From an uncultured Acinetobacter sp. (GTDB taxonomy: Bacteria; Pseudomonadota; Gammaproteobacteria; Pseudomonadales; Moraxellaceae), in contig CAJYTY010000001.1 of the NCBI GenBank assembly GCA_913777945.1, forward strand, positions 1-55,875: a stretch of DNA of 55,875 bases, given 5' to 3'. How positions within the stretch are numbered: the first letter of the stretch is position 1; every line of letters begins with the position of its first letter. The notes beneath the pieces were generated by a model, which was not told the DNA's origin, did no database searches, and saw only the letters and a program-made list of their open reading frames with translations. Below are positions 17,851 through 27,151 of this stretch, one piece after another. The translations under genes were made by a program, and so were the position numbers.

Positions 17851-19260
17851 CTAATCGTTTATTTCTTGGGTCTTTTCAAATTGCTCAATTTTTTCAAACA
17901 AGGCAATTGATTCAACATGCTCAGTATGGGTAAACATATCCATTACTGCAGCTTTTTTAAGTTGATAACCATATTGTGCCAGTACACCCGCATCCCTTGC
18001 CAGTGTTGATGGATTACATGAAACATAAACGATTCTTTTTGCTCCAAAATTCGGTACATATTGCATAACCTCAAATGCACCTGATCGAGGAGGATCAATT
18101 AATAATGCATCAAATCCCTGTTTTGCCCAAGAATGATGCGAAAAGTCTTTTGTTAAATCTTGTGAAAAGAACAATGCCTGAGACAATTGATTTGCTTTCG
18201 CATTCTCAATTGCCCGTTGTACCATCTCATCACTTGCTTCAACACCAACGACTTGACCTGTCTCACCAACACAACGTGCTAAAGGTAAGGAAAAATTACC
18301 CAATCCACAAAATAGGTCGAGCACTCTCTCCCCTTTCTGTAAATCTAGCAATTCACATGCCAAGTGAATCATCTTTGCATTTACACCACTATTTACTTGA
18401 GTAAAGTCTAAAGGTGAAAATGCAAATTTAACCGCAAACTCATCCAGACTGTAGTGCAAACGCATAGGTGCTTGAGCATCATCAACACGATGTAAACTAT
18501 CTGCGCCCTTAGGTTGCAAATACAACTGCCAATCCTTTAGTAACGCAAATTGACGTAATTGGTTGACATCCGACACATTTAATTCATCCAAGTGGCGAAT
18601 CAATAACGCTGTCTCGGTATCACCCATTGCTAATTCTATATGACCAATGTGGGCTTTGCCTGTTAGACTTTCGAGTAGTTTTCTCAACTCTACCAAACTT
18701 TCGGACAAATGCTGATCAAGAACATGACACTGCTGAATCGGTGTTAAATGATTACTGTGATGCTCACGAAAGCCCATCACCAAACGATTTTGTTTCGCAA
18801 TATAGCGAACGCCCACTCGAGCACGACGACGATAATCTATTTTTTCAGAGCGGATTGGATCTAACCATTGTTCTGGTTGTAAACCAGCAAAATGTTGTAA
18901 ATGTGACTTCAATACATTCTGTTTTAATAAAATCTGTTCGTCTGGATGAATATGTTGCAAGCTACAGCCACCACAGACCCCAAAATGCGGACAAATCGGA
19001 TCGACTCGTCCCACAGCCGCATCACTTTCTAGCTTAACCATATCCGCTTCTTCTAAACGCGAAGTTTGATTGCTAATCTTGGCTTGTACTGTTTCACCCA
19101 CGAGAGCATAACGAATAAAAACCTTCTTGCCGTGCTTTTCTTTTGGATGATCAGGATGCGTTCCATAATGCGCAATCCCTCGCCCCTCATGAGAAAAAGC
19201 TTCGATTTGAAAGGTATATGTTGGATATTGAGCTGGGCGCTGTTTCGCTTTATGTTTCAA
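17851..19260 (-). CDS. rlmD: 23S rRNA (uracil-1939-C5)-methyltransferase
   Basis: This 469-residue RumA-type enzyme has an N-terminal TRAM domain with the family signature [14 protein letters not shown] and a 4Fe-4S cluster motif in [19 protein letters not shown]-binding Rossmann domain ([16 protein letters not shown]) follows, with the catalytic [14 protein letters not shown] near the end. It methylates U1939 of 23S rRNA. The frame begins at a TTG (19258-19260) with AGGTTGATCTT before it; no ATG lies in a better place. It starts 9 bases after the exonuclease stop, forming an exonuclease-rlmD-relA run. Confidence 0.95.
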   Translation of the reverse strand: MKHKAKQRPAQYPTYTFQIEAFSHEGRGIAHYGTHPDHPKEKHGKKVFIRYALVGETVQAKISNQTSRLEEADMVKLESDAAVGRVDPICPHFGVCGGCSLQHIHPDEQILLKQNVLKSHLQHFAGLQPEQWLDPIRSEKIDYRRRARVGVRYIAKQNRLVMGFREHHSNHLTPIQQCHVLDQHLSESLVELRKLLESLTGKAHIGHIELAMGDTETALLIRHLDELNVSDVNQLRQFALLKDWQLYLQPKGADSLHRVDDAQAPMRLHYSLDEFAVKFAFSPLDFTQVNSGVNAKMIHLACELLDLQKGERVLDLFCGLGNFSLPLARCVGETGQVVGVEASDEMVQRAIENAKANQLSQALFFSQDLTKDFSHHSWAKQGFDALLIDPPRSGAFEVMQYVPNFGAKRIVYVSCNPSTLARDAGVLAQYGYQLKKAAVMDMFTHTEHVESIALFEKIEQFEKTQEIND

Positions 19261-19269
19261 AAGATCAAC

Positions 19270-20091
19270 CTAATTTTTTGGCGCAAACGTATTTGCGGTA
19301 AATACAGTATATTGCGATGTTTGTTGCCATACCTGTAAGAATTCTGTTTGTTGCGTTTGAGTTTGTAAATAATCGATCGTGGTTTGAAGCCAATGCTGAT
19401 GATCATGTTGATTAAGCTGCCCTTTGAGCAACAACCAACGTAAATAAATCAACCATGTATTTAAAACATCACCTTCACAATAACTGGTCAGTTTTAACCA
19501 TTGTTCAGTACGTACATACTCTGGCACATGATAACCAGTCTCACCACGTTTCCCAGGGAATCCTAAAAGGCAAGCAACATCATCAAGTTTTTGAAAATTT
19601 CGACCATTAAACATTGCCATCACATCCATCAAATCGACATGACGATGGTGATAACGGTTTTGATAGTTATTGAAACGCTTTTGGTTATCAATTTCACCCT
19701 GATCGAATAAGCTTGACGCAGACAAACCATGATACATGGCGCGGAATAAAATCACAGGCAGATCAAATTGCGAACCATTCCAACTGATTAATGTAGGTTG
19801 CTTCTTATCAAAAATAGATAAAAATTTAGTCAACATCTCAGCTTCTGTATTTTGCTCCTGACTAAATGAAAAAAGTCGAACACCTTTTTCATCAATCCAC
19901 AAACCAGAAATACACACAATTTCATGCAAAGGTAGGCGTTGAAAATCCATACCAGATTCTTGACGGCGAATCTTAGTTAATGCTTGTTCAACATCGGCTT
20001 CAGGTAAATCAAGATGATAAAGATGAGCACCCGCCTTTAAATCGGTTAGTGTCTCAATATCAAAAACTAAAATTGGAAAACGTAAATTCAT
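19270..20091 (-). CDS. Predicted 3'-5' exonuclease of the PolB exonuclease-like family
   Basis: This 273-residue DnaQ-fold protein starts FPILVFDIETLTDL, which carries the first acidic pair (DIE). ISWNGSQFDLPVILFRAM provides the second, and SYCEGDVLNTWLIYLRW ends with a third-motif aspartate (YCEGDV). This is the pattern of the stand-alone exonucleases related to the proofreading domain of DNA polymerase B (PF10108 type). The biological role is not established. The ATG at 20091 is preferred over 20121 because it gives the family N-terminus and GGAAGAG is 8 bases before it; that Shine-Dalgarno lies inside a palindromic repeat (20096-20180). Confidence 0.85.
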   Translation of the reverse strand: MNLRFPILVFDIETLTDLKAGAHLYHLDLPEADVEQALTKIRRQESGMDFQRLPLHEIVCISGLWIDEKGVRLFSFSQEQNTEAEMLTKFLSIFDKKQPTLISWNGSQFDLPVILFRAMYHGLSASSLFDQGEIDNQKRFNNYQNRYHHRHVDLMDVMAMFNGRNFQKLDDVACLLGFPGKRGETGYHVPEYVRTEQWLKLTSYCEGDVLNTWLIYLRWLLLKGQLNQHDHQHWLQTTIDYLQTQTQQTEFLQVWQQTSQYTVFTANTFAPKN

Positions 20092-20095
20092 CTTG

Positions 20096-20180
20096 AAATC
20101 TCTTCCAATCCCTCCCAACATCCCTTTTATAAAGGGAGGTGTTCTCCCTCTTTTAACAGAGAGGGATTAGGGGGAGATTT
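20096..20180. repeat. REP/MITE-like imperfect palindromic intergenic element
   Basis: The outer arms AAATCTCTTCCAATCCCTC (20096-20114) and AAATCTCCCCCTAATCCCTC (reverse complement of 20161-20180) differ by one gap and a few substitutions. Inside are two smaller hairpins: TCCCTTT-TAT-AAAGGGA (20121-20137) and TCCCTC...GAGGGA (20145-20150/20161-20166). The 85 bp element fills the gap between the cysM stop and the exonuclease start. The pyrimidine/purine-rich arms recall short repeats I remember between Acinetobacter genes; copy number could not be tested. Confidence 0.65.
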
Positions 20181-21103
20181 TAATCTTGAACTGAAAACAG
20201 CCCTGTTGATAAATAACGATCACCTCGGTCACAGATAATGCAGACAATCACAGCATCTGGATGTTCTTCAGCAATTTTAATTGATGCCCAAACTGCACCA
20301 CCAGAAGAAGTACCTGCACTAATACCTTCAGTACGTGCTAACTTACGCATGGTTTTTTCTGCTTCGATTTGTGGAATATCAATAATTCGATCTACACGAC
20401 GACGATCAAAAATAGTTGGAAGATATTCTTCCGGCCAACGACGAATCCCTGCAATGCTCGAACCATCAGATGGTTGTAAGCCCACAATTTGAATATCAGG
20501 GTTCTGTTCTTTTAAATACTTAGAGACCCCCATAATGGTTCCTGTCGTCCCCATCGAACTCACAAAGTGGGTAATTTTTCCGCCCGTTTGCTTCCAGATC
20601 TCAGGTCCAGTTGTGAGGTAATGCGCCTCTACATTGTCTGGATTACCAAATTGATTTAGGACAAAACCTTTGCCCTCAGCCTGCATTTGTAAAGCTAAAT
20701 CGCGTGCGCCTTCCATACCTTGCTGTTGAGTCACTTCGATTAACTCAGCACCATAAGCCAACATTGCATCTTTGCGTTCTTGGCTCATGTTATTTGGCAT
20801 GATCAGCTTCATTTTATAACCACGCATGGCTGCAACCATGGCTAAAGCAATGCCAGTGTTACCACTAGTGGCTTCAATTAAAGTATCACCAGGTTGAATT
20901 TGTCCACGCTTCTCTGCTTGAACAATCATGTTATAAGCAGGGCGATCTTTGACTGAACCAGCAGGATTATTACCTTCTAATTTCGCTAATACGGTAGCTT
21001 GAGTATGACTTGCTAAACGCTGCAAACGCACTAAAGGGCTTTTACCGACATAATAGTCTAGTAAAAATTCATCTGCTAAAAAATCAGTTTGCGTATTCGT
21101 CAT
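20180..21103 (-). CDS. cysM: Cysteine synthase B (O-acetylserine sulfhydrylase)
   Basis: This PLP enzyme forms L-cysteine from O-acetylserine and sulfide or thiosulfate. LEGNNPAGSVKDRPAYNM carries the PLP lysine, EATSGNTGIALAM is the phosphate/substrate loop, and SSMGTTGTIMGVSKYLKE and ISAGTSSGGAVWASI are typical. ERKDAMLAYGAELI is also conserved. The frame is open to 21229, but the family N-terminus and length (307 residues with the ATG at 21103) argue against the 42-residue extension. CysM rather than CysK is favoured by the RRWPEEYLP region and the short length. Confidence 0.93.
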   Translation of the reverse strand: MTNTQTDFLADEFLLDYYVGKSPLVRLQRLASHTQATVLAKLEGNNPAGSVKDRPAYNMIVQAEKRGQIQPGDTLIEATSGNTGIALAMVAAMRGYKMKLIMPNNMSQERKDAMLAYGAELIEVTQQQGMEGARDLALQMQAEGKGFVLNQFGNPDNVEAHYLTTGPEIWKQTGGKITHFVSSMGTTGTIMGVSKYLKEQNPDIQIVGLQPSDGSSIAGIRRWPEEYLPTIFDRRRVDRIIDIPQIEAEKTMRKLARTEGISAGTSSGGAVWASIKIAEEHPDAVIVCIICDRGDRYLSTGLFSVQD

Positions 21104-21252
21104 GATCGACACCGATATTAAGGTGGCGACTATTGTATGAAAAAATAAGAAATACTGCACCTTTTCACTATGCTTTTTATTGGCTAGCCAATACCTCTGA
21201 TTTCGGCAAAGCATGATAAGATGTTTCACAGAATGATAAATCTGACCGTGCT

Positions 21253-24063
21253 ATGTCAAATTTCAATAAAACCCTATCTAAACGCTTACGGCTCAATCAT
21301 GCTTATGGACAATTGATTGCACTTATTTTAGTGCCAATCGCTGTTCTAACAGGAGTTGGTATTTTATGGGTTCTATCTGAAACCACGAGTGCAGCAAAAC
21401 AACAACAATATTCAGATGCTTCTGCGATTTTAGCTCGCTACCATCAAACCGCAGAAAAATTGCTGCAACTGGTACAACAGCACCCCGATCAATATGATCG
21501 CGCTCAAAACATTATGCAAAAAATGTTTGATGAGAAAAACTTACAACGCGCTGTCATTATTGATAACCAAGGGCAAACCTATCTCAGTGTTGGTTATCAA
21601 AATAATCGTTTTTGGCCAACCTTTCCAAATAACAGTAATTTTTTTGGTCCAATCGCACATAACCACAACAGCATCTATGGTGCAAAATTGGCTGGTGGTA
21701 ATAACGAATCAATTTGGCTCATGATTGAATTAGACAATCAGCCACTTGAGTTAGCTCGCTATAAAATTCTATTAGCCTTGGTCGTGACTGGACTAATTAC
21801 CCTATTACTTTTATTACTTTGCTTAAACGTATTTTCAAGAATTTGGCTTGCGCCACTCTATGAAATTCGCATGCAAATGCAACGCTTAAATGCAGATACA
21901 CTTGATCAGCATATCGTGGTGAACAGTACAGGTGAGTTACGTTTACTCCAGCGTGATATTGCCAATGTAGTCAAACGTTTACATTTTAGCTTCTTGGAGT
22001 TGAAAGAGCATACTGAACAAACCGAAGAGGATTTACGTCGTACATTAGATACACTAGAAGTCCAAAATATCACTTATCGTCAAGCACGTGACCAAGCGAT
22101 TTCATCGAATCAATCTAAATCAGTCTTTTTAGCCAATATCAGTCATGAACTTAGAACACCTCTCAACAGTATTGACGGTTTTATTCACCTCTTACTTCGT
22201 CAGCAGAACTTAAGTAATGAACAGAACCTGTATCTTCAAACTATTCGTAAATCCTCAGCTCACCTTTTAGCACTCATTAATGATGTCCTCGATTTTTCTA
22301 AAATTGATGCAGGTAAATTAGAGCTCGAAACAGCGCCATTTGATTTGGAAGAAGCTATTTTTGATGTGATGGATATGCTTTCTCCGCTTGCAGCGCAAAA
22401 ACATATCAATATGGCATTTTACTACGCTGAGAATATTCCACAGCATGTGGTTGGCGATGCCTTACGTTTTAAACAAATTCTGACCAACCTCATTTCCAAC
22501 GCCATTAAGTTCACTCCAGATGGTGAAATCATCGTTCGTGTACGTATGGAAGATGATGATATTGGACAATGCCTATTACATTTCAGCGTTCAAGATAGTG
22601 GTATTGGTCTCAGTGGTACCGACCGTAAAAAACTTTTTGAATCATTCTCTCAAGGCGATGCTTCCGTTACTCGTCAATTTGGTGGTACAGGATTAGGCTT
22701 AGCAATTTCCAAACAACTTGTGCATTTGATGCATGGTCAAATTGGCTTTGAAGACAACCAAGAACGTGCCCCGACAGAAAAAGGTTCAACCTTTTGGTTT
22801 ACGGCTTCATTTAAAGTGGATGAACAAGATGAATTTGTTGAGCATCCACATTTTGATCATTTACAAGTGGTCTCTTACCTTGCCCATCCTGCCACAGCGA
22901 GTGTGCTTCGTTCATATTTAGAAAACTACCGTGTCTCACATATCGAAACACAATCAATTTTGGATTTATTTAGTCGTCTGAATCATTTAAATCAGCAAGA
23001 AAATACATGGCTGATTGTCGACCATAGTGGTGATACAGAAGCACTACTCAAAGAAATTCGTCAGCGTTATCAAGGAAACTTAGCCGTTTACGGTTATCAA
23101 ATGAGCCTTGAGCCGAACATGCTGAATGAATATCGTGCGCGCCCGCTCTACCAACCGTTGAGTCGTCGTGAACTAGTTCAGTTATTGGGAAATCAACCTA
23201 TCTTTGAGCCAGAACCAGAAAACTTTAATGGTCAAGGATTACATATACTTGCTGTAGACGATCATTTACCTAACCTAATTGTACTAGAAGCATTACTCGG
23301 TGAATTGAACGTCACAACCACGAAAGCGCTCAGTGGGCAGAAAGCGATTGATATCATTCAAGCACGTATACAACAAAAATTACCACCATTTGACTTAGTC
23401 TTTATGGACATCCAAATGCCAGTGATGTCAGGAATTGATACAACACGAGCAATTCGTTCCTTAGAGTCAACTTTAGATACAGGCATGCAACTTCCGATTA
23501 TTGCACTTACGGCACATGCTCTAGCAGACGAGAAGCAAAAATTACTCAAAGTTGGTATGAATGATTACGTAACTAAACCGATTCAAATGGAACAAATCAT
23601 TCAAATCTTAACGCACTGGACGAAAAACAATTTCTCTTCTCAAGCAGCAAATACGGAACAAAAACGTTCGACTGAAACGATTGATCCTCAAATTTTGAAT
23701 TGGCAACAAAGCGTTCAACTAGCAGCGAATAAAGAAGATCTAGCACAAGACCTATTGAATATGTTGGTAGACAGTTTCGATACTGAACTTGCTGAAATGC
23801 AACAATTGATTGAAATGGAAGACTTTCCGCAACTGGAACATGTATTGCACCGTCTATATGGTGCTACTCGATACGTAGGAACACCGAATTTGCAACAGGT
23901 TTCTGGCGAGTTTGAACAATTCGTTTCAACCCTGCGTAAAGAACGACGTAAAGCAGACGACGGCTTTATTCGGGAAACAAATTATCGCTTTAACGAATTA
24001 AATACAGCCATTGAACAGGTACGACAAGCCGCAAATCTCATCTTACACGCCCATGACATTTAA
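21253..24063 (+). CDS. gacS: Hybrid sensor histidine kinase GacS/BarA
   Basis: This 936-residue tripartite inner-membrane kinase has TM1 at about residues 19-40, a short periplasmic sensor, TM2 near 165-190 and a HAMP domain. HisKA follows with FLANISHELRTPLNS (His298), then HATPase_c (LTNLISNAIKFTPDG; GTGLGLAISKQLV), a degenerate middle receiver, a full receiver with Asp719 in FMDIQMPVMSG, and a C-terminal HPt with His866 in LHRLYGATRYVG. It signals to the response regulator GacA, not in this window, and controls virulence, biofilm and aromatic catabolism in Acinetobacter. It diverges from cysM over a 149-base gap. Confidence 0.95.
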   Translation: MSNFNKTLSKRLRLNHAYGQLIALILVPIAVLTGVGILWVLSETTSAAKQQQYSDASAILARYHQTAEKLLQLVQQHPDQYDRAQNIMQKMFDEKNLQRAVIIDNQGQTYLSVGYQNNRFWPTFPNNSNFFGPIAHNHNSIYGAKLAGGNNESIWLMIELDNQPLELARYKILLALVVTGLITLLLLLLCLNVFSRIWLAPLYEIRMQMQRLNADTLDQHIVVNSTGELRLLQRDIANVVKRLHFSFLELKEHTEQTEEDLRRTLDTLEVQNITYRQARDQAISSNQSKSVFLANISHELRTPLNSIDGFIHLLLRQQNLSNEQNLYLQTIRKSSAHLLALINDVLDFSKIDAGKLELETAPFDLEEAIFDVMDMLSPLAAQKHINMAFYYAENIPQHVVGDALRFKQILTNLISNAIKFTPDGEIIVRVRMEDDDIGQCLLHFSVQDSGIGLSGTDRKKLFESFSQGDASVTRQFGGTGLGLAISKQLVHLMHGQIGFEDNQERAPTEKGSTFWFTASFKVDEQDEFVEHPHFDHLQVVSYLAHPATASVLRSYLENYRVSHIETQSILDLFSRLNHLNQQENTWLIVDHSGDTEALLKEIRQRYQGNLAVYGYQMSLEPNMLNEYRARPLYQPLSRRELVQLLGNQPIFEPEPENFNGQGLHILAVDDHLPNLIVLEALLGELNVTTTKALSGQKAIDIIQARIQQKLPPFDLVFMDIQMPVMSGIDTTRAIRSLESTLDTGMQLPIIALTAHALADEKQKLLKVGMNDYVTKPIQMEQIIQILTHWTKNNFSSQAANTEQKRSTETIDPQILNWQQSVQLAANKEDLAQDLLNMLVDSFDTELAEMQQLIEMEDFPQLEHVLHRLYGATRYVGTPNLQQVSGEFEQFVSTLRKERRKADDGFIRETNYRFNELNTAIEQVRQAANLILHAHDI

Positions 24064-24139
24064 TGTGACTGCGGTGTCATGTTTCAGGTTAAAGACTCAT
24101 GTTATGCTGCCCCAATCAAACACAATAAGAGTATGGTAA

Positions 24140-24928
24140 ATGGCACTTTTACGCGTTGAAAAGAACAATGGGATTGCAACTGTTTCCTTAAATCGACCAG
24201 ATAAACGCAATGCAATGAGTTTTGCATTATTAAAAGAACTGGTTGCAACAGCTAAAAAAATTGAGAAAGATCGTTCAATTCGTTGTGTCATCCTCACAGG
24301 TGAAGCACAGGTATTTAGTGCTGGTATCGACTTATCAGATCTAAATAATCCAAAAAATACAGCATTTGCAGCATGGGAACTGATCAAACCAGGACAAAGC
24401 TTATTTCAAAAAGCTTTTTTAATTTGGCAAAATTTGCCTATTCCAGTTATTGCAGCGATCGAAGGTTTTTGCTTTGGTGCAGGGATACAGCTTGCACTCG
24501 CAGCGGATATTCGTATTGCGACTCCCACTACTAAAATGTCGATTATGGAAAGCCGTTGGGGCCTAGTACCTGACATGGGTTTAACACGCTCATTAAAAGG
24601 ATTGATCGGCGTTGATTTAGCCAAAGAATTAACGCTGACTGCACGTATCTTTGACGCAGAATACGCTAAAGAAATTGGTCTAGTGACACATTTAGATCAA
24701 GATCCATTAGCCAAAGCAAACGTGATCGCCCAAGAAATCTTACAGCGCTCGCCAGATGCAATTATGGCAGCGAAACGAGTATTGGATGCAATGGAACATC
24801 AACCTGAAAAGGCTTTACGTTTAGAAAAACTGTGGCAGCTTAAATTACTTTTAGGTAAAAACAGTAGCCTTGCACGTAAAAAAGATAAGAATCCAGAAAT
24901 TCAATTCTTGCCGCGCCAATATAAATAA
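24140..24928 (+). CDS. Enoyl-CoA hydratase/isomerase family (crotonase) protein
   Basis: This 262-residue crotonase-fold protein has an N-terminus (VEKNNGIATVSLNRPDKRNAMS without a gap) typical of the family. The oxyanion-hole segments are FSAGIDLSDL and GFCFGAGIQLALAADIRIA, and the active-site loop is MESRWGLVPDMG. The placement of Glu and Asp in that loop resembles hydratase/isomerases such as PaaG- or Ech1-type proteins, but the substrate is not readable. AAGAG precedes the ATG. An extended -10 (TGTTATGCT, 24100-24108) lies about 30 bases upstream. The next gene starts 18 bases after its stop, so the two are probably cotranscribed. Confidence 0.87.
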   Translation: MALLRVEKNNGIATVSLNRPDKRNAMSFALLKELVATAKKIEKDRSIRCVILTGEAQVFSAGIDLSDLNNPKNTAFAAWELIKPGQSLFQKAFLIWQNLPIPVIAAIEGFCFGAGIQLALAADIRIATPTTKMSIMESRWGLVPDMGLTRSLKGLIGVDLAKELTLTARIFDAEYAKEIGLVTHLDQDPLAKANVIAQEILQRSPDAIMAAKRVLDAMEHQPEKALRLEKLWQLKLLLGKNSSLARKKDKNPEIQFLPRQYK

Positions 24929-24946
24929 GCACGAGGATAAATTCAC

Positions 24947-25813
24947 ATGCATGCGAATCAACAAACACCTATCGCGTTCTTAGGTATGGGTTTAATGGGT
25001 ACACGTATGGCCTCTCGACTTCTTCAAGCTGGTTATACTGTAGCTGTATGGAATCGAAGCCAACATGCATGTGAAGCACTTATTCAACAAGGTGCAACTC
25101 AGTTAGAATTAAACAAGATTGCGGAATACTCTGTTATTTTAATATGTTTAGCGGATGATCAAGCTGTTCAAAGCGTTTTCGATCAAATCCAGCCCTATTT
25201 AAAAGCAGAGCAAGTGATTGTTGATTTTTCTAGCTTGTCGGTAACTGTGACACAACAATTGGCGCAATTTGCCCAACAGCAACAAGTGACTTGGATTGAC
25301 TCGCCTGTTTCAGGCGGGACTATCGGGGCAGAACAAGGTACATTGGTCATTTTTGCTGGTGGCGATGAACACACCATCCAAGCACTCGAGCCTATTTATA
25401 AGGTCTTATCACAACGTGTCACCCGTATGGGTGAAACAGGGACTGGACAAGCCACCAAAATTTGTAATCAATTAATTGTTGCAGCAAATAGCACTTTGAT
25501 CGCAGAAGCTGTTGCATTAGCGAGCCAAGCAGGCGTAGATACCAACTTACTTGCCCCTGCTCTCGCGGGCGGTTTTGCAGATTCTAAACCATTTCAAATT
25601 TTAGCTCCTCGTATGGCAACCCATACTTTCGAGCCTGTGCAATGGAAAGTACAGACCTTATCCAAAGACCTTAACAATGCATTAAAACTTGCACATAGTT
25701 TTAACCTAAATATACCTGTTGCACAAAAAGCTCTACTACAGTTACAAGCCCACCAAGAAAACGGCTTTGCTGATAATGATTTAGCGACTATTATTCAATA
25801 TATAGAGCAATAA
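24947..25813 (+). CDS. NAD(P)-dependent oxidoreductase, GarR/3-hydroxyisobutyrate dehydrogenase family
   Basis: This 288-residue beta-hydroxyacid dehydrogenase has the N-terminal cofactor motif AFLGMGLMGTRMASRL. The substrate-binding DSPVSGGTIGAEQGTL is near residue 120, and the catalytic lysine is in GTGQATKICNQL. The family includes tartronate semialdehyde reductase and 3-hydroxyisobutyrate dehydrogenase. Because a hydroxypyruvate isomerase-like gene follows at 24 bases, tartronate semialdehyde reductase is the more attractive guess, but no glyoxylate carboligase (gcl) gene is nearby. GAGGA is well placed before the ATG. Confidence 0.85.
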   Translation: MHANQQTPIAFLGMGLMGTRMASRLLQAGYTVAVWNRSQHACEALIQQGATQLELNKIAEYSVILICLADDQAVQSVFDQIQPYLKAEQVIVDFSSLSVTVTQQLAQFAQQQQVTWIDSPVSGGTIGAEQGTLVIFAGGDEHTIQALEPIYKVLSQRVTRMGETGTGQATKICNQLIVAANSTLIAEAVALASQAGVDTNLLAPALAGGFADSKPFQILAPRMATHTFEPVQWKVQTLSKDLNNALKLAHSFNLNIPVAQKALLQLQAHQENGFADNDLATIIQYIEQ

Positions 25814-25836
25814 TAATTGATTGAAGGAGATTGAAT

Positions 25837-26631
25837 ATGAGCCATCTTGCAGTCAATTTGTCGATGATTTTTACGGAAGTCCCTTTGATTGAGCGTTTTG
25901 CTTTAGCTCATGCACATGGCTTCCAACATATCGAAATTCAGTTCCCATATGAATTAGAAATTTTTGATATTCAAACTCAGCTTGAACAATACGATCTTTC
26001 CCTTTGCCTCATTAATGTGCCTGCTGGCGATTTAATGCAGGGCGGTAATGGCCTAGCAGGTATTCCTGGAAAAGAAATTGAATTTCATCATGCCCTTATG
26101 CTTGCAATTCGTTATGCAAAGGCTCTGAATGTTCCTCGAGTCAATATTTTAGCGGGTAAACAGCCTCAAGATGCTGACCTCTTACCTTGTTTAAATACCT
26201 TAGCAAGCAATTTGAAACTCGCTTGCCACATGCTCAGTGAACAAGGTATTGAACCCGTTTTTGAAATGATTAATGGCACAGATATGCCACGCTTTCTAAT
26301 TCAGAATATCGCTCAAGCCCAAGAAATGCTGGAAGTCGTCAACCATCCTACTTTAAAGATGCAGTACGATTGTTACCATATGGCAATGATGGGTGAAGAA
26401 ATTTTGGCTGGATTACAGGAAAATCTACATCAAATTGGACATATCCAATTCGCCGATTATCCAAATCGACATGAACCTGACACCGGAAATATTCCCTATA
26501 AGCAAATTTTTGACTGGTTACGTCAAAGTGACTATCAAGGTTATATTGGTGCAGAATACCGACCAAAAACTCAGTCAGATCAATCTTTTGCATGGAAAGA
26601 AAAGTACTTTTCCAATGACGTGAATACATAA
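25837..26631 (+). CDS. Hydroxypyruvate isomerase-like TIM-barrel protein (Hyi/OtnI family)
   Basis: This 264-residue xylose-isomerase-like TIM barrel starts SHLAVNLSMIFTEVPLIERF, the Hyi start pattern. GLAGIPGKEIEFHHAL corresponds to the GIACIPGREEEF block of Hyi. Acidic and histidine metal ligands appear in EPVFEMIN, MQYDCYHMAMM, IGHIQFADYPNRHEPDTG and IGAEYRP. Hyi interconverts hydroxypyruvate and tartronate semialdehyde; OtnI relatives act on 2-oxo-tetronate. A TTG lies in frame at 25831, but GAAGGAG points to the ATG at 25837. Confidence 0.83.
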   Translation: MSHLAVNLSMIFTEVPLIERFALAHAHGFQHIEIQFPYELEIFDIQTQLEQYDLSLCLINVPAGDLMQGGNGLAGIPGKEIEFHHALMLAIRYAKALNVPRVNILAGKQPQDADLLPCLNTLASNLKLACHMLSEQGIEPVFEMINGTDMPRFLIQNIAQAQEMLEVVNHPTLKMQYDCYHMAMMGEEILAGLQENLHQIGHIQFADYPNRHEPDTGNIPYKQIFDWLRQSDYQGYIGAEYRPKTQSDQSFAWKEKYFSNDVNT

Positions 26632-26648
26632 ACTGTTACTGCTGAAAT

Positions 26649-26677
26649 TTGAATTTTATAGAGAAAAACGGTATATT
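26649..26677 (+). promoter_or_regulatory. rsfS promoter
   Basis: TTGAAT (26649-26654) and TATATT (26672-26677) are separated by exactly 17 bases. Transcription would start near 26683, which makes the upstream ATG at 26683 effectively leaderless and favours the ATG at 26713 as the rsfS start. Confidence 0.55.
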
Positions 26678-26712
26678 TGACGATGAGTAATTGTCAGGAA
26701 AATATACCCTCT

Positions 26713-27111
26713 ATGAATTTAGAACCATCGCCCAGCGCTTCTAATTCTCACGACCTAAAAATCAAAACAGCAAACAAAGATGTACATGCTTGTTTAAAAG
26801 TTGTACATGAAGCCCTTACTGATGTAAAAGCCAAAGATATTCTAGAACTTGATGTAAGTTCTATTAGCAATGTTGCCGATGCAATTGTGATTGCAAGCGG
26901 AACATCTACTCGTCATGTCAAAGCACTTGCTGATAATGTTGCTGATGAAGCACGTAAAGCAGGTTTTCGCCCAATTGGTGTTGAGGGTGAACGAGACGCT
27001 GAATGGATCCTAATTGATCTAGGGTTCGTTGTTGTACACGTTATGTTACCTACCGCCCGTAAGTTCTATGACTTAGAAAGTTTATGGCGTGCACCAGAAT
27101 CAGTAGCGTAA
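26713..27111 (+). CDS. rsfS: Ribosomal silencing factor RsfS
   Basis: This 132-residue protein of the Iojap/DUF143 family binds L14 and blocks subunit joining in stationary phase. The conserved core starts VHEALTDVKAKDILELDVS and includes VADAIVIASGTSTRHVKALAD, then the signature GEGDAEWILIDLG variant GERDAEWILIDLG and VVVHVMLPTARKFYDLESLW. An earlier ATG at 26683 would add 10 residues but coincides with the predicted transcription start. The usual partners nadD and rlmH are not here. A strong terminator follows. Confidence 0.93.
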   Translation: MNLEPSPSASNSHDLKIKTANKDVHACLKVVHEALTDVKAKDILELDVSSISNVADAIVIASGTSTRHVKALADNVADEARKAGFRPIGVEGERDAEWILIDLGFVVVHVMLPTARKFYDLESLWRAPESVA

Positions 27112-27116
27112 TGCTC

Positions 27117-27147
27117 AAAAAAGCGACCCAAATTGGTCGCTTTTTTT
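27117..27147. terminator. Bidirectional terminator between rsfS and the amtB-linked gene
   Basis: AAAAAAGCGACC-CAAATT-GGTCGCTTTTTTT lies between two convergent genes. Confidence 0.9.
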
Positions 27148-27151
27148 ATAT

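Noticed and set aside
21179..21192. Perfect 14-base palindrome ATTGGCTAGCCAAT between cysM and gacS
   Set aside because: A palindrome of this size is expected a few times by chance in 56 kb and it does not align with a convincing promoter.
21104..21229. 42-residue N-terminal extension of CysM
   Set aside because: It covers the divergent cysM-gacS promoter region and is absent from the CysM family; the ATG at 21103 gives normal length.
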